A stretch of DNA of 64,000 bases, from contig NZ_CP133671.1 in assembly GCF_031326345.1 (NCBI RefSeq), positions 2,976,001-3,040,000 of the forward strand. Direction: 5' to 3'. The stretch comes from Aureispira sp. CCB-E. Its GTDB lineage: Bacteria > Bacteroidota > Bacteroidia > Chitinophagales > Saprospiraceae. The notes beneath the pieces were generated by a model. That model ran no database searches and was not told the DNA's origin. It worked only from the letters and a program-made list of their open reading frames with translations. Each line of letters opens with the position of its first letter. Position 1 is the first letter of the stretch. Shown here in pieces: positions 17,541 through 27,493 of this stretch. Position numbers and translations under genes: made by a program.

Positions 17541-18734
17541 ATGTACGTTTCTGACCGTTTAAAAAATATGGCGGAATCTGCCACCATCAAAATGGCTCAA
17601 TTAGCAAGAGAATTGAAGACTCAAGGGCATGAAGTAATTAGTCTTAGCTTGGGAGAACCTGATTTTGATACGCCCAGCCACATCAAAGAGGCCGCTAATA
17701 GAGCATTGCAAGAGGGCTATACTAAGTATACGCCTGTTCCTGGGTTAGTAGAGTTACAAGAAGCAATTGTTACCAAATTTAAGCGTGACAATAATCTAGA
17801 TTTTGATAAAAATCAAATTGTAGTTTCTAATGGTGCCAAGCAATGTTTGGCCAACTTGTCCTTGTCTTTGCTCAATGAAGGAGACGAGGTTATTATTTTT
17901 GCTCCGTATTGGGTTTCTTACAAAGAAATTATCGGGCTGAGTGGCGCAAAGCCTGTATTTGTAAATGCTACTATTGATAATGATTTTAAAATAACAGCAA
18001 GTCAACTAGAAGCAGCTATTACAGCCAAAACTCGTATGGTTTTGTTTTCTTCTCCTTGCAATCCTACTGGTACAGTTTATTCTAAGGCAGATTTTGAGCC
18101 TTTGGTAGCGGTTTTGGAAAGACATCCTGAGGTTTTGATTGCTTCGGATGAAATTTATGAATACATCAACTTCTTAGAAGGCGGTCATTGTAGCATTGCT
18201 AGCTTTGACTCCATCAAGGATCGTTGTATTGTTATTAATGGTTTTTCTAAAGGCTTTTCTATGACGGGATGGCGTTTGGGGTATATGGCAGCTCCAACTT
18301 GGATTGCCAATGCTTGTGCTAAAATGCAAGGTCAGTTTACTTCTGGGGCAAACTCTTTTGGACAAAAAGCAGCTGCGGAGGCTTTGTTGGCTGATATGAA
18401 GCCGACCTATGATATGAATGAAGCGTTCAGAAAACGCCGTGATTTGGTTCTAAAGTTATTACAAGAAATTGACGGCTTTAAAGTGAATTTTCCTGAAGGG
18501 GCTTTTTATGTTTTTCCTAATATTAGTGCTCTTTACGGCAGATCCGTAGATGGTCAGACGATTCAAAATTCTTCGGATTTTTGCGAATATATTTTGCACA
18601 AAGCTCATGTTGCTATTGTTGCTGGAGAAGCGTTTGGTGCAGATGATTGTGTGCGCATTGCTTATTCTACATCTGAAGAACAGTTAGAGGAAGCAATAAA
18701 GCGCATTAAAAAAGCGGTCGATGCATTGAGTTAA
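17541..18734 (+). CDS. Class I PLP aminotransferase (aspartate aminotransferase type)
   Basis: 397 residues, as expected for the I-gamma/AspC-like aminotransferases. Visible motifs: SLGEPDFDTPSHI near the start, YTKYTPVPG (substrate-binding region), SNGAKQ, SPCNPTG (residues about 171-177), the DEIYE pair, and the PLP lysine in NGFSKGFSMTGWRLGY (about residue 237). The C-terminal RIAYS supplies the carboxylate-binding arginine. It probably interconverts aspartate and oxaloacetate with 2-oxoglutarate; other substrates such as aromatic amino acids or prephenate cannot be excluded. It lies 24 bases after mazG and is followed by a strong terminator. Confidence 0.88.
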   Translation: MYVSDRLKNMAESATIKMAQLARELKTQGHEVISLSLGEPDFDTPSHIKEAANRALQEGYTKYTPVPGLVELQEAIVTKFKRDNNLDFDKNQIVVSNGAKQCLANLSLSLLNEGDEVIIFAPYWVSYKEIIGLSGAKPVFVNATIDNDFKITASQLEAAITAKTRMVLFSSPCNPTGTVYSKADFEPLVAVLERHPEVLIASDEIYEYINFLEGGHCSIASFDSIKDRCIVINGFSKGFSMTGWRLGYMAAPTWIANACAKMQGQFTSGANSFGQKAAAEALLADMKPTYDMNEAFRKRRDLVLKLLQEIDGFKVNFPEGAFYVFPNISALYGRSVDGQTIQNSSDFCEYILHKAHVAIVAGEAFGADDCVRIAYSTSEEQLEEAIKRIKKAVDALS

Positions 18735-18780
18735 TCTCTTATTGTACTTTACGCACGGATCGTAAGTCATTAAGCGGATT

Positions 18781-18820
18781 ATAGTGCCTATTTCATAGAT
18801 GAGATAGGCACTATTTTTTT
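18781..18820 (+). terminator. Rho-independent terminator between convergent genes
   Basis: ATAGTGCCTAT (18781-18791) and ATAGGCACTAT (18804-18814) form a near-perfect stem followed by seven or more T. It closes the mazG-aminotransferase unit and lies 20 bases from the end of the convergent GT-C gene. Confidence 0.85.
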
Positions 18821-18840
18821 TGGTACAAGAACCAAAAGGG

Positions 18841-20217
18841 CTAACGAGTCTTTTTATAAGTTAAGATATAATGTTCTGTTTTTAATAAAATAGAGTCTGT
18901 TGGCAGGAGTGAATGAGTGCGTTTCTTTAAGTTATAATGTGCTGTTGAAATATCTTTTTGCACGGCATTTCGTTGCGTAAATAAACGCAGTGCTCTTGGC
19001 TTGTAAAAGACAATGATAGCCTCTTTGGGAGTATTGTTTTTTATGTATTGATAGATTTGTTGCAGCTCGATGGAGTAGGCTTCATTGGTATCTTTCTGCC
19101 AATAATAATAGCTGGTTAATAAACTCTGGCTTAAACTACTTAAAAGTAATCCTATAATGATGTATTTTTGAAATTTTGGGGCAATGGGCAACCCTTTGAT
19201 GCCTTCTAATAGGAAGTAGATCAAAAAAGGAAGTACTGGAAATAGAAAGCGCATGCCTTGAAAGCTAACCCATATCAAACAAATGCTTATTGTTCCTCCA
19301 AGGTAAACCAAGAGTGGTAGGTGTGCATTGCCTTTTTGGTAGATACCAAGAAGGATTAAACTACTAAAGAAACAGGCAACCACTAATGCAATAGACGTTG
19401 GAATATTTCTAAAAATTAAGAAATAGTTGCCTACTAATAAAAAATAATAGTAGAAGTTGTTGATAATAATATCCAGAGAAGTTTCAGACAATAAGCTAAG
19501 TTGTTTGGTTGAAACAGAGGGGGACCAATACCAGCGCATTAACCATAGACATACAAAACTGATGTAAGGTAGTAGGTAAATCTCTAAAGAAGCTTTTTTT
19601 GCTGTTTTAAATTGCTGCCATTGATAGGCAAAAAGACAAGGCAATAGGACAATGCCAATATCTCTAATGTTATACGTAAAAAAAATGAGGATGCCTAAAA
19701 AAATACTTTGAAAGTAGCTGTTATATTGCTGTCGTTGAAGGTGATAATAACTCCATAAGCTAAAGAAAAAGAAGGGGAGATCTGATAAAATGTGATCTGA
19801 GAAACGTATAAAATGGTAATTAATAACAACTAAGAAGGTAATGGCAAGGGCTTTTGGGGTAGAGCATCCAAATTGTTTGAAAATTGCATAAATAAAAGGA
19901 ATGCTTGCTATAAGAAAGAGCAAACAATATACTTTTAGAACCCAAAAATTCAATCCAAAAATCAAATAAATAGGGAGCAACAAGATAGGAAAACCATTTG
20001 GATACAGGTAAGGACCAACATGGGCGTAGGAATGTTCCATGGCAAAGTAGTTGGCTTTAAGCAAGTCCTCTGTATTGCCTTCCCAAAGAGCTTGAGTTTG
20101 CTGTAGATATAGGGCAAAATCATCCGACCAATTATGCCCTATATCAATACAAGATAAACCTAGTAAAAGTGTAAGAATGCCAACGCAATAAAGGGCATTA
20201 GTAGCCGGTAAGCGCAT
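18841..20217 (-). CDS. GT-C fold membrane glycosyltransferase (GT39/ArnT-like)
   Basis: 458 residues with about eleven hydrophobic helices. The first periplasmic loop contains HNWSDDFALYLQQ, matching the acidic (DD/DE) motif that GT-C enzymes place after the first helix, and a later loop has HILSDLPFFFF, the second family motif. Enzymes of this class transfer a sugar from a polyprenyl-phosphate donor to lipid or protein outside the cytoplasmic membrane; the acceptor here is unknown. The C-terminus is a short soluble domain with YKPRALRLFT. It is the last gene of a five-gene minus-strand operon starting with the rsmB-like gene, 24 bases after the preceding gene. Confidence 0.8.
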   Translation of the reverse strand: MRLPATNALYCVGILTLLLGLSCIDIGHNWSDDFALYLQQTQALWEGNTEDLLKANYFAMEHSYAHVGPYLYPNGFPILLLPIYLIFGLNFWVLKVYCLLFLIASIPFIYAIFKQFGCSTPKALAITFLVVINYHFIRFSDHILSDLPFFFFSLWSYYHLQRQQYNSYFQSIFLGILIFFTYNIRDIGIVLLPCLFAYQWQQFKTAKKASLEIYLLPYISFVCLWLMRWYWSPSVSTKQLSLLSETSLDIIINNFYYYFLLVGNYFLIFRNIPTSIALVVACFFSSLILLGIYQKGNAHLPLLVYLGGTISICLIWVSFQGMRFLFPVLPFLIYFLLEGIKGLPIAPKFQKYIIIGLLLSSLSQSLLTSYYYWQKDTNEAYSIELQQIYQYIKNNTPKEAIIVFYKPRALRLFTQRNAVQKDISTAHYNLKKRTHSLLPTDSILLKTEHYILTYKKTR

Positions 20218-20241
20218 GAGGAATTTATTGTAGGCGATTGA

Positions 20242-20622
20242 TTACAGTTGGCTTAATGCTTCCAAAACGGTTCCTAAAATAATACCTCCTCCAATGGCTG
20301 CCGCATCATAAAGCACTTGGTGCTTCATCGGGCGTACTTGGATCATCTCCCAACCGTTGGATTGATTAAAGCACAGTGGGTTTAATCTATGATTATTATA
20401 ATAACTAACAGTTTCTGGATGGTGCTTCCAAATGATATTGGGTACTTTAGGTAGTTCAAATGTGGGGCTTTTTCTTGCTTTTTTTACATCAATAACTAAA
20501 GGCTCTTGTTGGAAAGTTTTTTGAAACGACAAGGTACTTAGCTTTAAGTCGGAATCTACTTTTTGTGCTTGAGCAGCAAAACAAATGCTGAATAGAGCAA
20601 CGATGAGGATAAATTGTTTCAT
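20242..20622 (-). CDS. Small exported protein of unknown function
   Basis: 126 residues. A clear signal peptide (MKQFILIVALFSICFAAQAQ, cleavage after about residue 20) is followed by a soluble stretch with two prolines per turn-like segment (ELPKVPNIIWKHHPE) and one hydrophobic Gly-rich helix near the C-terminus (AAAIGGGIILGTVLEAL) that may be a membrane anchor. I recognise no family. It lies between the ATP-grasp gene (11 bases upstream) and the GT-C gene (24 bases downstream), and so belongs to the same transcript. Confidence 0.65.
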   Translation of the reverse strand: MKQFILIVALFSICFAAQAQKVDSDLKLSTLSFQKTFQQEPLVIDVKKARKSPTFELPKVPNIIWKHHPETVSYYNNHRLNPLCFNQSNGWEMIQVRPMKHQVLYDAAAIGGGIILGTVLEALSQL

Positions 20623-20633
20623 AGAAATTGATT

Positions 20634-21521
20634 TTAAGAGAAATGGTTATAAAATGTAGCTTTATCGGCATTTTCTGGCAATCCAGAGACTTGACCATCT
20701 CCTAATTCTACAACAATCCATTGACCATTTTCTTGTTGGGCAATATCAATGCAGAAAAAACTACTGTTTATAGTAGGAATAACGTTTTCTAAGAACGAAA
20801 GGTTGGGCAAACTAGCCGCGTAATTTCCTTCATCCCAATACATTAAACTTTGAATGATTTTGCCATTTTTGACAAAAATTCTAAACTCCTTTGTTAAGGG
20901 CATCCCACTCGTAGAATGTATGGCTAAAGGTTGTAGGTTTAAAAACGCTCGATACACAATCCCTACATTCAAATCTACATCTTGTAACTCAATAAAACGT
21001 TTGGTTATTTTTTCAACATTGGCTAAATCACTTGCATCTGGAATAAAACAAGCTTCTTCCCAATAATGCTTTTGAGACTTAACGTAGTCTTTAACGATAA
21101 TAGGGCGATTGTCAAAAACTTTTAAATCTTCTCTAAAATCTTCCATATCAAAGGCACCATTTAGAGGCTTGAAGATGCTTTGGGGCGTGACTGCCTTTAT
21201 GGTTTCGTAGGAATTGGGTAGGTAATGACAAAAGGCATATTCCTCAGGCGTATTGATTAGTTGAATATTGCGTTGGAACAATGCCTCATACAATGTTTGG
21301 TATTGTTCCTGCGTCAACATCCATCCTCTATAAACTGCCTGTTCTTTCTCAGAGGCTGGATGAACAAATCGAAGGGCAACATCTAGATTGCCTTTTTTGA
21401 GGGCTTCAAAGCTAATCAAAGAACAAGAAAGATTAGCTGCCTTTGCGGCGGCATATTCTTCTTGGTACATATAGTCTATTTCTTTAGGATTGAATCCACT
21501 ATCACAAAATAAAATGCGCAT
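20634..21521 (-). CDS. ATP-grasp domain protein (DUF4343-like)
   Basis: 295 residues, cytoplasmic. The N-terminal third is a Rossmann-like pre-ATP-grasp domain (MRILFCDSGFNPKEID). The middle carries IFKPLNGAFDMED and PIIVKDYVKS, like the ATP-binding lysine region. The C-terminus contains FFCIDIAQQENGQWIVVELGDGQVSGL, in which the Asp, Glu and Gly-Asp-Gly positions resemble the metal and ATP site of ATP-grasp ligases. The family joins a carboxylate to an amine or thiol through an acyl-phosphate; the substrate is unknown. It starts one base after the stop of the SEC-C gene, so translation is probably coupled. Confidence 0.72.
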   Translation of the reverse strand: MRILFCDSGFNPKEIDYMYQEEYAAAKAANLSCSLISFEALKKGNLDVALRFVHPASEKEQAVYRGWMLTQEQYQTLYEALFQRNIQLINTPEEYAFCHYLPNSYETIKAVTPQSIFKPLNGAFDMEDFREDLKVFDNRPIIVKDYVKSQKHYWEEACFIPDASDLANVEKITKRFIELQDVDLNVGIVYRAFLNLQPLAIHSTSGMPLTKEFRIFVKNGKIIQSLMYWDEGNYAASLPNLSFLENVIPTINSSFFCIDIAQQENGQWIVVELGDGQVSGLPENADKATFYNHFS

Positions 21522-21522
21522 A

Positions 21523-21810
21523 TTATTTGTTCTTTAGACAACATTTTTTGTATTTCTTTCCCGAACTACAAGGGCAAGGGGCGTTTCGACCTATTTTAGG
21601 AGTGTTATTGACCTTAGGTGTTTGTTCTGAATAAAAACCTTCCTCTAATTGGTCGATATTATCATAAATTTGTTCTAAAGTAGAACGTATTTTGTTTAGA
21701 ATATCTTCATCTGTAGGACTGTTATACAAAAAATCAATCGCTTCAAATGGAATTCCATTTTTTTGAGTTTCTAAAACCTGAAAGGCTTGTTCTTTGGTGG
21801 TAATAGCCAT
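21523..21810 (-). CDS. Small SEC-C motif zinc-binding protein
   Basis: 95 residues. The C-terminus has the SEC-C signature [18 protein letters not shown], a zinc-binding motif also found at the end of SecA. The N-terminal 60 residues are helical and acidic and resemble the short helical domains that precede SEC-C in small bacterial proteins. The function is unknown; the motif in SecA binds SecB and ribosomes, so a protein- or ribosome-binding role is possible. Sits 11 bases after the rsmB-like gene and 1 base before the ATP-grasp gene in a tight operon. Confidence 0.82.
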   Translation of the reverse strand: MAITTKEQAFQVLETQKNGIPFEAIDFLYNSPTDEDILNKIRSTLEQIYDNIDQLEEGFYSEQTPKVNNTPKIGRNAPCPCSSGKKYKKCCLKNK

Positions 21811-21821
21811 TTGAAATAGTT

Positions 21822-23021
21822 TTAGATTCGTTTTAATAACGCCATATAAAAGCCATCAAAACCTTCATTAGGCAAAATTTGTTTTTCTTTCAACAACTGA
21901 AATGCCCTTCCTGCCTCGCTAGCTAAGAATGTTTGCACTTGTCGTTGGTTTTCGGAAGGCAAAATACTACATGTAGCATAAACTAATTGACCTCCTTTTT
22001 TACAAATAGGGGTATATGTTTGCAAAATATGTTGTTGTGTTTGCTTAATTTGTTCTAAAAAATCAGGAGTTAAACGCCACTTGATGTGTGGGCTGCGTTT
22101 TAAGGTTCCTAAGCCAGAACAAGGAACGTCTAACAACAAACGATCGGCAGTATCATATAAGTTCTTGATTGTATCTGAACTCGTAATCGTTTGTGTTTTG
22201 ATAATAGAAACGGCGGCTCTTTTAGCACGTTTAGCAAGTTGATACAGTTTCTCTTCCTCCACATCCAAAGCAGTAATATTTCCTTTGTTGTTCATCAAGG
22301 CAGCTAAATGCAAACTTTTGCCTCCTGCGCCAGCACAAGCATCTACAACGGTCATTCCTTTTTCGACTTCCAAAAAGGGAGCGACTTGTTGTGAAGAGGC
22401 ATCTTGAATTTCAAAATATCCTCTCTCATAACTAGGCAAAGCCGTTAATTTTTGTCGTTTGGGAACAATAACGGCATCGGGCAGTTCCATCGCTTGAGCT
22501 TGGACACCTTTTTTATCCAAATTAATTAGCAAATCTTCGGTACTTGTTTTTAAGCTATTGGCACGAAGTACCAATTCAGCAGGTTCGTTAGAAGCTTCCA
22601 TACAGGCAGCCCATTCGTTGCCCAATTCTTGGCGTCCCAAATCATCTAGCCAATCAGGAATCGACGTTTTTATTTTTAAAACTGTAGACAACTCAGCCTG
22701 TTTATTTATAATAAATTCCTTATTTAACGCTTCAAAGGTCTCCCAGTCAGGTAGTTCGATGCCTTGGAGTATCCACATAATACCCAATATTTTCCACCAA
22801 TCTTGTGTGCTTTGAGGCTCTTTACCCAATATTTCATAATAAGTTCTGTACCAGCGTACCGCATCATAAATCGTAGCGGCTAAAAAACGCCGATCTTTAG
22901 AACCCCATTTTTTATTGGAACGCAAGGTTGTTTGAACAACTCGATCAGCCAACTGATTTTCAGTGAAAATTTTTTTTAATGCCTTTATAGACGCTTCTAC
23001 TAAATTTCGATATAGTCTCAA
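21822..23021 (-). CDS. RsmB/NOP2-family RNA (cytosine-5) methyltransferase
   Basis: 399 residues. The SAM-binding motif [15 protein letters not shown] is near residue 225, [13 protein letters not shown] near 300 carries the release cysteine, and [14 protein letters not shown] near 350 carries the nucleophilic cysteine. Both cysteines are needed for m5C formation in the family. The N-terminal region ([16 protein letters not shown]) is the short RsmB-like helical domain. The target is probably 16S rRNA or tRNA, which cannot be told from sequence. First gene of the minus-strand operon and divergent from rocD, with 97 bases between the two starts. Confidence 0.88.
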   Translation of the reverse strand: MRLYRNLVEASIKALKKIFTENQLADRVVQTTLRSNKKWGSKDRRFLAATIYDAVRWYRTYYEILGKEPQSTQDWWKILGIMWILQGIELPDWETFEALNKEFIINKQAELSTVLKIKTSIPDWLDDLGRQELGNEWAACMEASNEPAELVLRANSLKTSTEDLLINLDKKGVQAQAMELPDAVIVPKRQKLTALPSYERGYFEIQDASSQQVAPFLEVEKGMTVVDACAGAGGKSLHLAALMNNKGNITALDVEEEKLYQLAKRAKRAAVSIIKTQTITSSDTIKNLYDTADRLLLDVPCSGLGTLKRSPHIKWRLTPDFLEQIKQTQQHILQTYTPICKKGGQLVYATCSILPSENQRQVQTFLASEAGRAFQLLKEKQILPNEGFDGFYMALLKRI

Positions 23022-23029
23022 GTTTTTTG

Positions 23030-23037
23030 TATTTTTG
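23030..23037 (+). promoter_or_regulatory. Possible -7 element for rocD
   Basis: TATTTTTG matches TAnnTTTG in the 97-base divergent gap, about 80 bases before the rocD start. The -33 box is not convincing (AATTTCG at about the right distance). Confidence 0.35.
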
Positions 23038-23118
23038 TGGTACTGTTTGATTCTGTGTCAAACAAATTTATAAAGAATAAAGTGATTTTGACTAAAAATC
23101 TAAAATTTATAATCAAAT

Positions 23119-24375
23119 ATGGAAACGACAACAAATGTAACATTAAGTTCTCAAGATTTAATGGATTTAGAAGATAAGCACGGTGCTCATAATTATCATC
23201 CACTGGGTGTGGTTTTGGCTAAAGGTGAAGGGGTTTATGTATGGGATGTAGAAGGAAAGCAGTATTTTGATTTCTTATCTGCATATTCTGCAGTGAACCA
23301 AGGACACTGTCACCCTAGACTAGTTACGGCTATCACGGAGCAAGCATCAACACTAAACTTGACTTCTAGAGCTTTTTATAACGATAAATTGGGTGTGTTT
23401 GAAAAATTTGCAACGGAGTACTTTGGTTATGATAAACTATTGCCGATGAACACTGGAGCAGAAGGGGTTGAAACAGCAATTAAAATATGTCGAAAGTGGG
23501 GATATGAGAAAAAAGGAATTGAAGCAAACAAAGCAAAAATTATTGTTTGTGGAGAAAACTTTCATGGACGTACTGTAACCATCATTTCGTTTTCTAGCGA
23601 TCCTGATGCAAGAGGAAATTTTGGTCCTTATACGCCAGGGTTTGAAGCGGTTCCATATAATGATTTGGATGCTCTAAAAGCAGTAATGGAGGCTGATGCT
23701 GCTAATATTGCTGGATTTTTGGTAGAGCCCATTCAAGGAGAAGCAGGTGTAAATGTTCCAGACGATGGTTTTTTAGCAAAAGCTTATGAATTGTGTCAGC
23801 AGCACAATGTTTTGTTTATTGGAGACGAAATTCAAACAGGAATTGCTCGTACAGGTCGTTTGTTGGCTTGTGATTATGATAATGTGCGTCCAGATATTCT
23901 AATCTTAGGAAAAGCACTTTCGGGGGGAATGTATCCTGTATCAGCAGTTTTAGCAGATAATGAGATTATGAACGTGATCAAGCCAGGACAGCATGGTTCT
24001 ACTTATGGTGGTAATCCTATGGCTTGTGCAGTAGCTATGGAAGCCTTAAATATTGTAAAAGACGAAGCATTGGCTGATAATGCTTTTGAGTTAGGAAAGG
24101 TGTTCCGAGAGCGAATGAATCAATTGGCTGAAAAAACGGATTTGATCGCCAAAGTAAGAGGTAAAGGTTTGTTGAATGCTATTTTGATTAACGATACACC
24201 AGATAGTTCTACGGCTATGGATATTTGTATTGCCTTGTCTAAGAATGGTTTATTGGCAAAACCTACACACGGAAATATCATTCGTTTTGCGCCTCCTTTA
24301 GTGATGACAGCTGCTCAGTTGGATGAGTGTTGCAAAATTATTGAAACAACAATACTTAATTTTAAGAAGGCATAA
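23119..24375 (+). CDS. rocD: Ornithine aminotransferase
   Basis: 418 residues, class III PLP aminotransferase. The ornithine aminotransferase hallmarks are visible: HGAHNYHPLGVVLAKGEG near the start, FLSAYSAVNQGHCHP, MNTGAEGVETAIKICRKWGY, FHGRT, EPIQGEAGV, GDEIQTGIARTGR and the PLP lysine in LGKALSGGMYPVSAV (about residue 278). It converts L-ornithine and 2-oxoglutarate to glutamate semialdehyde and glutamate, linking arginine breakdown to proline and glutamate. It stands alone, is divergent from the rsmB-like operon and is followed by a strong terminator. No anomalies seen. Confidence 0.95.
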   Translation: METTTNVTLSSQDLMDLEDKHGAHNYHPLGVVLAKGEGVYVWDVEGKQYFDFLSAYSAVNQGHCHPRLVTAITEQASTLNLTSRAFYNDKLGVFEKFATEYFGYDKLLPMNTGAEGVETAIKICRKWGYEKKGIEANKAKIIVCGENFHGRTVTIISFSSDPDARGNFGPYTPGFEAVPYNDLDALKAVMEADAANIAGFLVEPIQGEAGVNVPDDGFLAKAYELCQQHNVLFIGDEIQTGIARTGRLLACDYDNVRPDILILGKALSGGMYPVSAVLADNEIMNVIKPGQHGSTYGGNPMACAVAMEALNIVKDEALADNAFELGKVFRERMNQLAEKTDLIAKVRGKGLLNAILINDTPDSSTAMDICIALSKNGLLAKPTHGNIIRFAPPLVMTAAQLDECCKIIETTILNFKKA

Positions 24376-24452
24376 TGCTATGTATGTGTTTGAAGAACAT
24401 GGCTGAATAATAAAAAATGGAAATTAATTTATTGTATTAATTTTTATATTTA

Positions 24453-24491
24453 AAACGGATTTAGTGCTTTAGCCTAAATCCGTTTTTTTAT
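24453..24491 (+). terminator. Rho-independent terminator of rocD
   Basis: AAAACGGATTTA (24453-24464) pairs perfectly with TAAATCCGTTTT (24475-24486) and is followed by more T. It lies 78 bases after the rocD stop. Confidence 0.88.
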
Positions 24492-24652
24492 ATACTGTTG
24501 TTATTTGTTGGGAAATAATAGCTGGGTTGCTTTATTAGAAATAGTTGTGATGTTTTTAGTGTTGAGGAATGTTGAATAATGTTTTTGAGATTATTAGTTA
24601 ATATAATTAATATTGTAAATACAGAATGACATCAAATTTTACGGAAAGGGCA

Positions 24653-24684
24653 TTGTGAAATTGATGGTATAAGTTCTAACTTTT
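24653..24684 (+). promoter_or_regulatory. Possible promoter of the first dockerin-like T9SS gene
   Basis: TTG at 24653-24655 and TAACTTTT at 24677-24684, 21 bases apart, match the Bacteroidota consensus except for the last base of the -7 box. It lies about 48 bases before the start codon. Confidence 0.4.
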
Positions 24685-24731
24685 CTCAATCACTACAGGT
24701 TCATTAACCAACTCAACAAAAAACTATTTCT

Positions 24732-27239
24732 ATGAAAAAACAACTCTTAATAGTTACTTTATTTCTAGCAAGTTGCTACCACAATTTATCAAAGGCACAA
24801 TCTTGTATGGAATCAACAGCGCAAGAATATATCCAAAATTCGGATATGAAAATCTTATTCCGCAATGGAGGAGATATGTTTTGGGATGGTAGTTCTCAAG
24901 CTCAATATGCCGTACCTTATACCTATAATTCAAATAACCAAACCCATTCTATATTTGCTGCGGGGACTTGGATGGGGGCTTATGACCCAGGTGGAAATCT
25001 ACTATTATCAGCGCAAACGTATCGTTCTAGTGGAAATGATTATTGGGCAGGCCCAATAGATGAGGCAACAGGGATGGTTTATGATTGTGCAGGATTCGAT
25101 CGCATTTGGAAAGTACAGCGTTGGGCAATTGAACAACATATAGCAGATTACAACGATAATGGGGTCATTGATGGTCCTGTTAACCCAAGTATCTTGCAAT
25201 GGCCAGGCAGAGACAATCCTGATTTCTTAGCGCAAATGGGCTTCCCATTACTTGTCAATCAAGATTTGGCGCCATTTTATGATGCGAATAACAACGGTAT
25301 CTATGATCCTATGGGAGGCGATTATCCTGTGTTTGAAAATGGTAACCCTAATGCTATTGCCGAAGAAATACTGTGGTCTGTATTTAACGACAATGGAAAT
25401 GTACACACCCAAAGCAATGGTCAAGCTCTAAAGGTAGAAGTGCAACAAACGGCTTATTTGTTTTCCTGCTCTAACGATCCATTATTGAACAAAACGTTGT
25501 TTGTAAAACACAAAGTTATTAATCGTAATCCAATAAAACTCCGTGATTATTACTACGGTGTTTGGTTAGATTTTGATATGGGCTGTTCTCACGACGATTA
25601 TATCGGAACCATACCTAGCAAAAATACGATGTATGCTTACAATGCTGATAATAACGATGATAACCCTTGTGGAACAGCAGGTATAGCAGGATATGGCACC
25701 AATCCACCTGTACAAGCGGTTACTATACTAAATCATAATTTAGCACATAGCATTTATTATATCAATGGCTCGAATCCAGTGGGAGATCCTACTAGTTCAA
25801 TCGGTTATTACCGCTTATTATCGGGGAAATTTATGGATGGTACACCATTAACTCATGGAGGCAATGGTTATAATGTCAATGATCCCAATGCAACACTTAC
25901 AAACCATGCTTTTCCTGATAATCCCAATGATCCAGCAGGGTGGTCTATGTATACTGAAAATCTATCGGGACTTGATCAACGTATTATCGGTTCTGTTTAT
26001 AAAGATAGTCTATTGCCAGGAGAAACTTTTATTGTAGACTTAGCTTATTCTTACCATAGAGATCCTGACAGCAACCATGTACAGAATGTCAACTTGATGG
26101 AGCAACAAATAGATTTGGTTCAACAGTATTATGATAATAATTTTGCTTTGACGGGCTGTACACAACCTACTTTTTGTACTAATAATTGTGTTTATCCAGG
26201 GGATGCCAATAACAATGGGGTAGACAATGATTTTGATATTTTGGAAATGGGACTAAAGTATGGTGGGGCAGCAGTGGCTCGTACTCAAATAGGCGATCAT
26301 TGGATGCCTCACACGCCACCAACACCTATTATCAATGCTTATGTAGATGCGAATGGTGACAATACCGTAGATACATTGGATTTGATTGTTAATAAAGACA
26401 ACTGGGAGAAAACACATAGTTTGTATACGGGAGCTGTCGAAGGCTTTAACACGGTAGGAACGGACTTATTTTTTGAACGTTATTATAATAGTTCTTCGTT
26501 GCCTATTTCCCTTGCTAAGGATACAGTGGTTTTGTTAAATGGCTATGCTGTATTGGATGTGAACTTTGGGGATGCTGTGCAAAATATTACAGATTTGCAT
26601 GGAGTGACATTTAGAGTGAATTACGATGAAACTACTTTGAACCTACAAGGAATAGGAAACAATCCAGTTTTTGGGCTAGGATATTCAAACTTAGACAATG
26701 GTTGGTTGGACGATGATGGAGCACCTGTTCACGCTCGGATGATACTGGAAGATGGTAGAATTCACTATGTTGGTACCCGTCTCAATCAAGTCAATTATAC
26801 AGGAGGGGGAAAAATCGGTCGCTTGATTTTTAAAGTAGATGCCAATGCTCCAATAAATGCAGCTACAATGTCCACGCAAGTTTGTTTTGAGGACTTTAAA
26901 GCGATTCGAGCAGACGGAACAACAATTTCAATAGGAGCGGAGTGTGCAACAATTCTATATCGCGATACAAATTATACAAGCATACAAAAAATAGAAAGAA
27001 CTGCGCCCGCTATTAGTATTTATCCTAATCCAACCGATTATCAATTGAATATTGATTTAGGAACAGAGCAAAATGTTTCAATTCAACTCTTTAATGTTTT
27101 GGGAGAAGCTGTACAAACTATCAAAGATGCAAATGGTATTGTAGAATTATACAAAAATGATTTGGCACAAGGAATCTATACTATGGTTGTCGAATTTAAA
27201 AATGGGACAAAATCTAGCCATAAGGTTGTGTTCAACTAA
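24732..27239 (+). CDS. T9SS-exported protein with dockerin-like calcium loops and cohesin-like domain (copy 1)
   Basis: 835 residues. Signal peptide at 1-22 (MKKQLLIVTLF...). A large region up to about residue 480 starts with QEYIQNSDMKILFRNGGD and has many aromatic and Asn-Asp-Asn turns, with no catalytic motif recognised. Two calcium-loop motifs like dockerin repeats follow: GDANNNGVDNDFD near residue 490 and DANGDNTVDTLD near 540. Residues about 590-735 form a cohesin-like beta domain (GVTFRVNYDETTLNL, GRLIFKVDANAP). The T9SS sorting tail begins near 760 (IYPNPTDYQ, FNVLGE). A surface or extracellular role is likely. The next gene is a close paralogue along its whole length. Confidence 0.85.
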   Translation: MKKQLLIVTLFLASCYHNLSKAQSCMESTAQEYIQNSDMKILFRNGGDMFWDGSSQAQYAVPYTYNSNNQTHSIFAAGTWMGAYDPGGNLLLSAQTYRSSGNDYWAGPIDEATGMVYDCAGFDRIWKVQRWAIEQHIADYNDNGVIDGPVNPSILQWPGRDNPDFLAQMGFPLLVNQDLAPFYDANNNGIYDPMGGDYPVFENGNPNAIAEEILWSVFNDNGNVHTQSNGQALKVEVQQTAYLFSCSNDPLLNKTLFVKHKVINRNPIKLRDYYYGVWLDFDMGCSHDDYIGTIPSKNTMYAYNADNNDDNPCGTAGIAGYGTNPPVQAVTILNHNLAHSIYYINGSNPVGDPTSSIGYYRLLSGKFMDGTPLTHGGNGYNVNDPNATLTNHAFPDNPNDPAGWSMYTENLSGLDQRIIGSVYKDSLLPGETFIVDLAYSYHRDPDSNHVQNVNLMEQQIDLVQQYYDNNFALTGCTQPTFCTNNCVYPGDANNNGVDNDFDILEMGLKYGGAAVARTQIGDHWMPHTPPTPIINAYVDANGDNTVDTLDLIVNKDNWEKTHSLYTGAVEGFNTVGTDLFFERYYNSSSLPISLAKDTVVLLNGYAVLDVNFGDAVQNITDLHGVTFRVNYDETTLNLQGIGNNPVFGLGYSNLDNGWLDDDGAPVHARMILEDGRIHYVGTRLNQVNYTGGGKIGRLIFKVDANAPINAATMSTQVCFEDFKAIRADGTTISIGAECATILYRDTNYTSIQKIERTAPAISIYPNPTDYQLNIDLGTEQNVSIQLFNVLGEAVQTIKDANGIVELYKNDLAQGIYTMVVEFKNGTKSSHKVVFN

Positions 27240-27493
27240 GAACGACCTTCACGAAATGTAGTTCCTGTAATAATAAAGTGGTATGGATCACTGAAGTCTT
27301 TTTCTTTATTGGCATCCTCGAGAGATGTATAGCCTTTTGAGGGTGTCTATTTTCACTTCTTTGATAAAAGAAAAACTAAAACAGTGATCTTGCTGCGAAA
27401 TGCATTGAAATTGCAATTTATTGATTGTTAAATTAATATTTTTTTTGCAAACTCTTGATTAGCAATGCTTGCATTAGAAAAATGATAGAAAAT

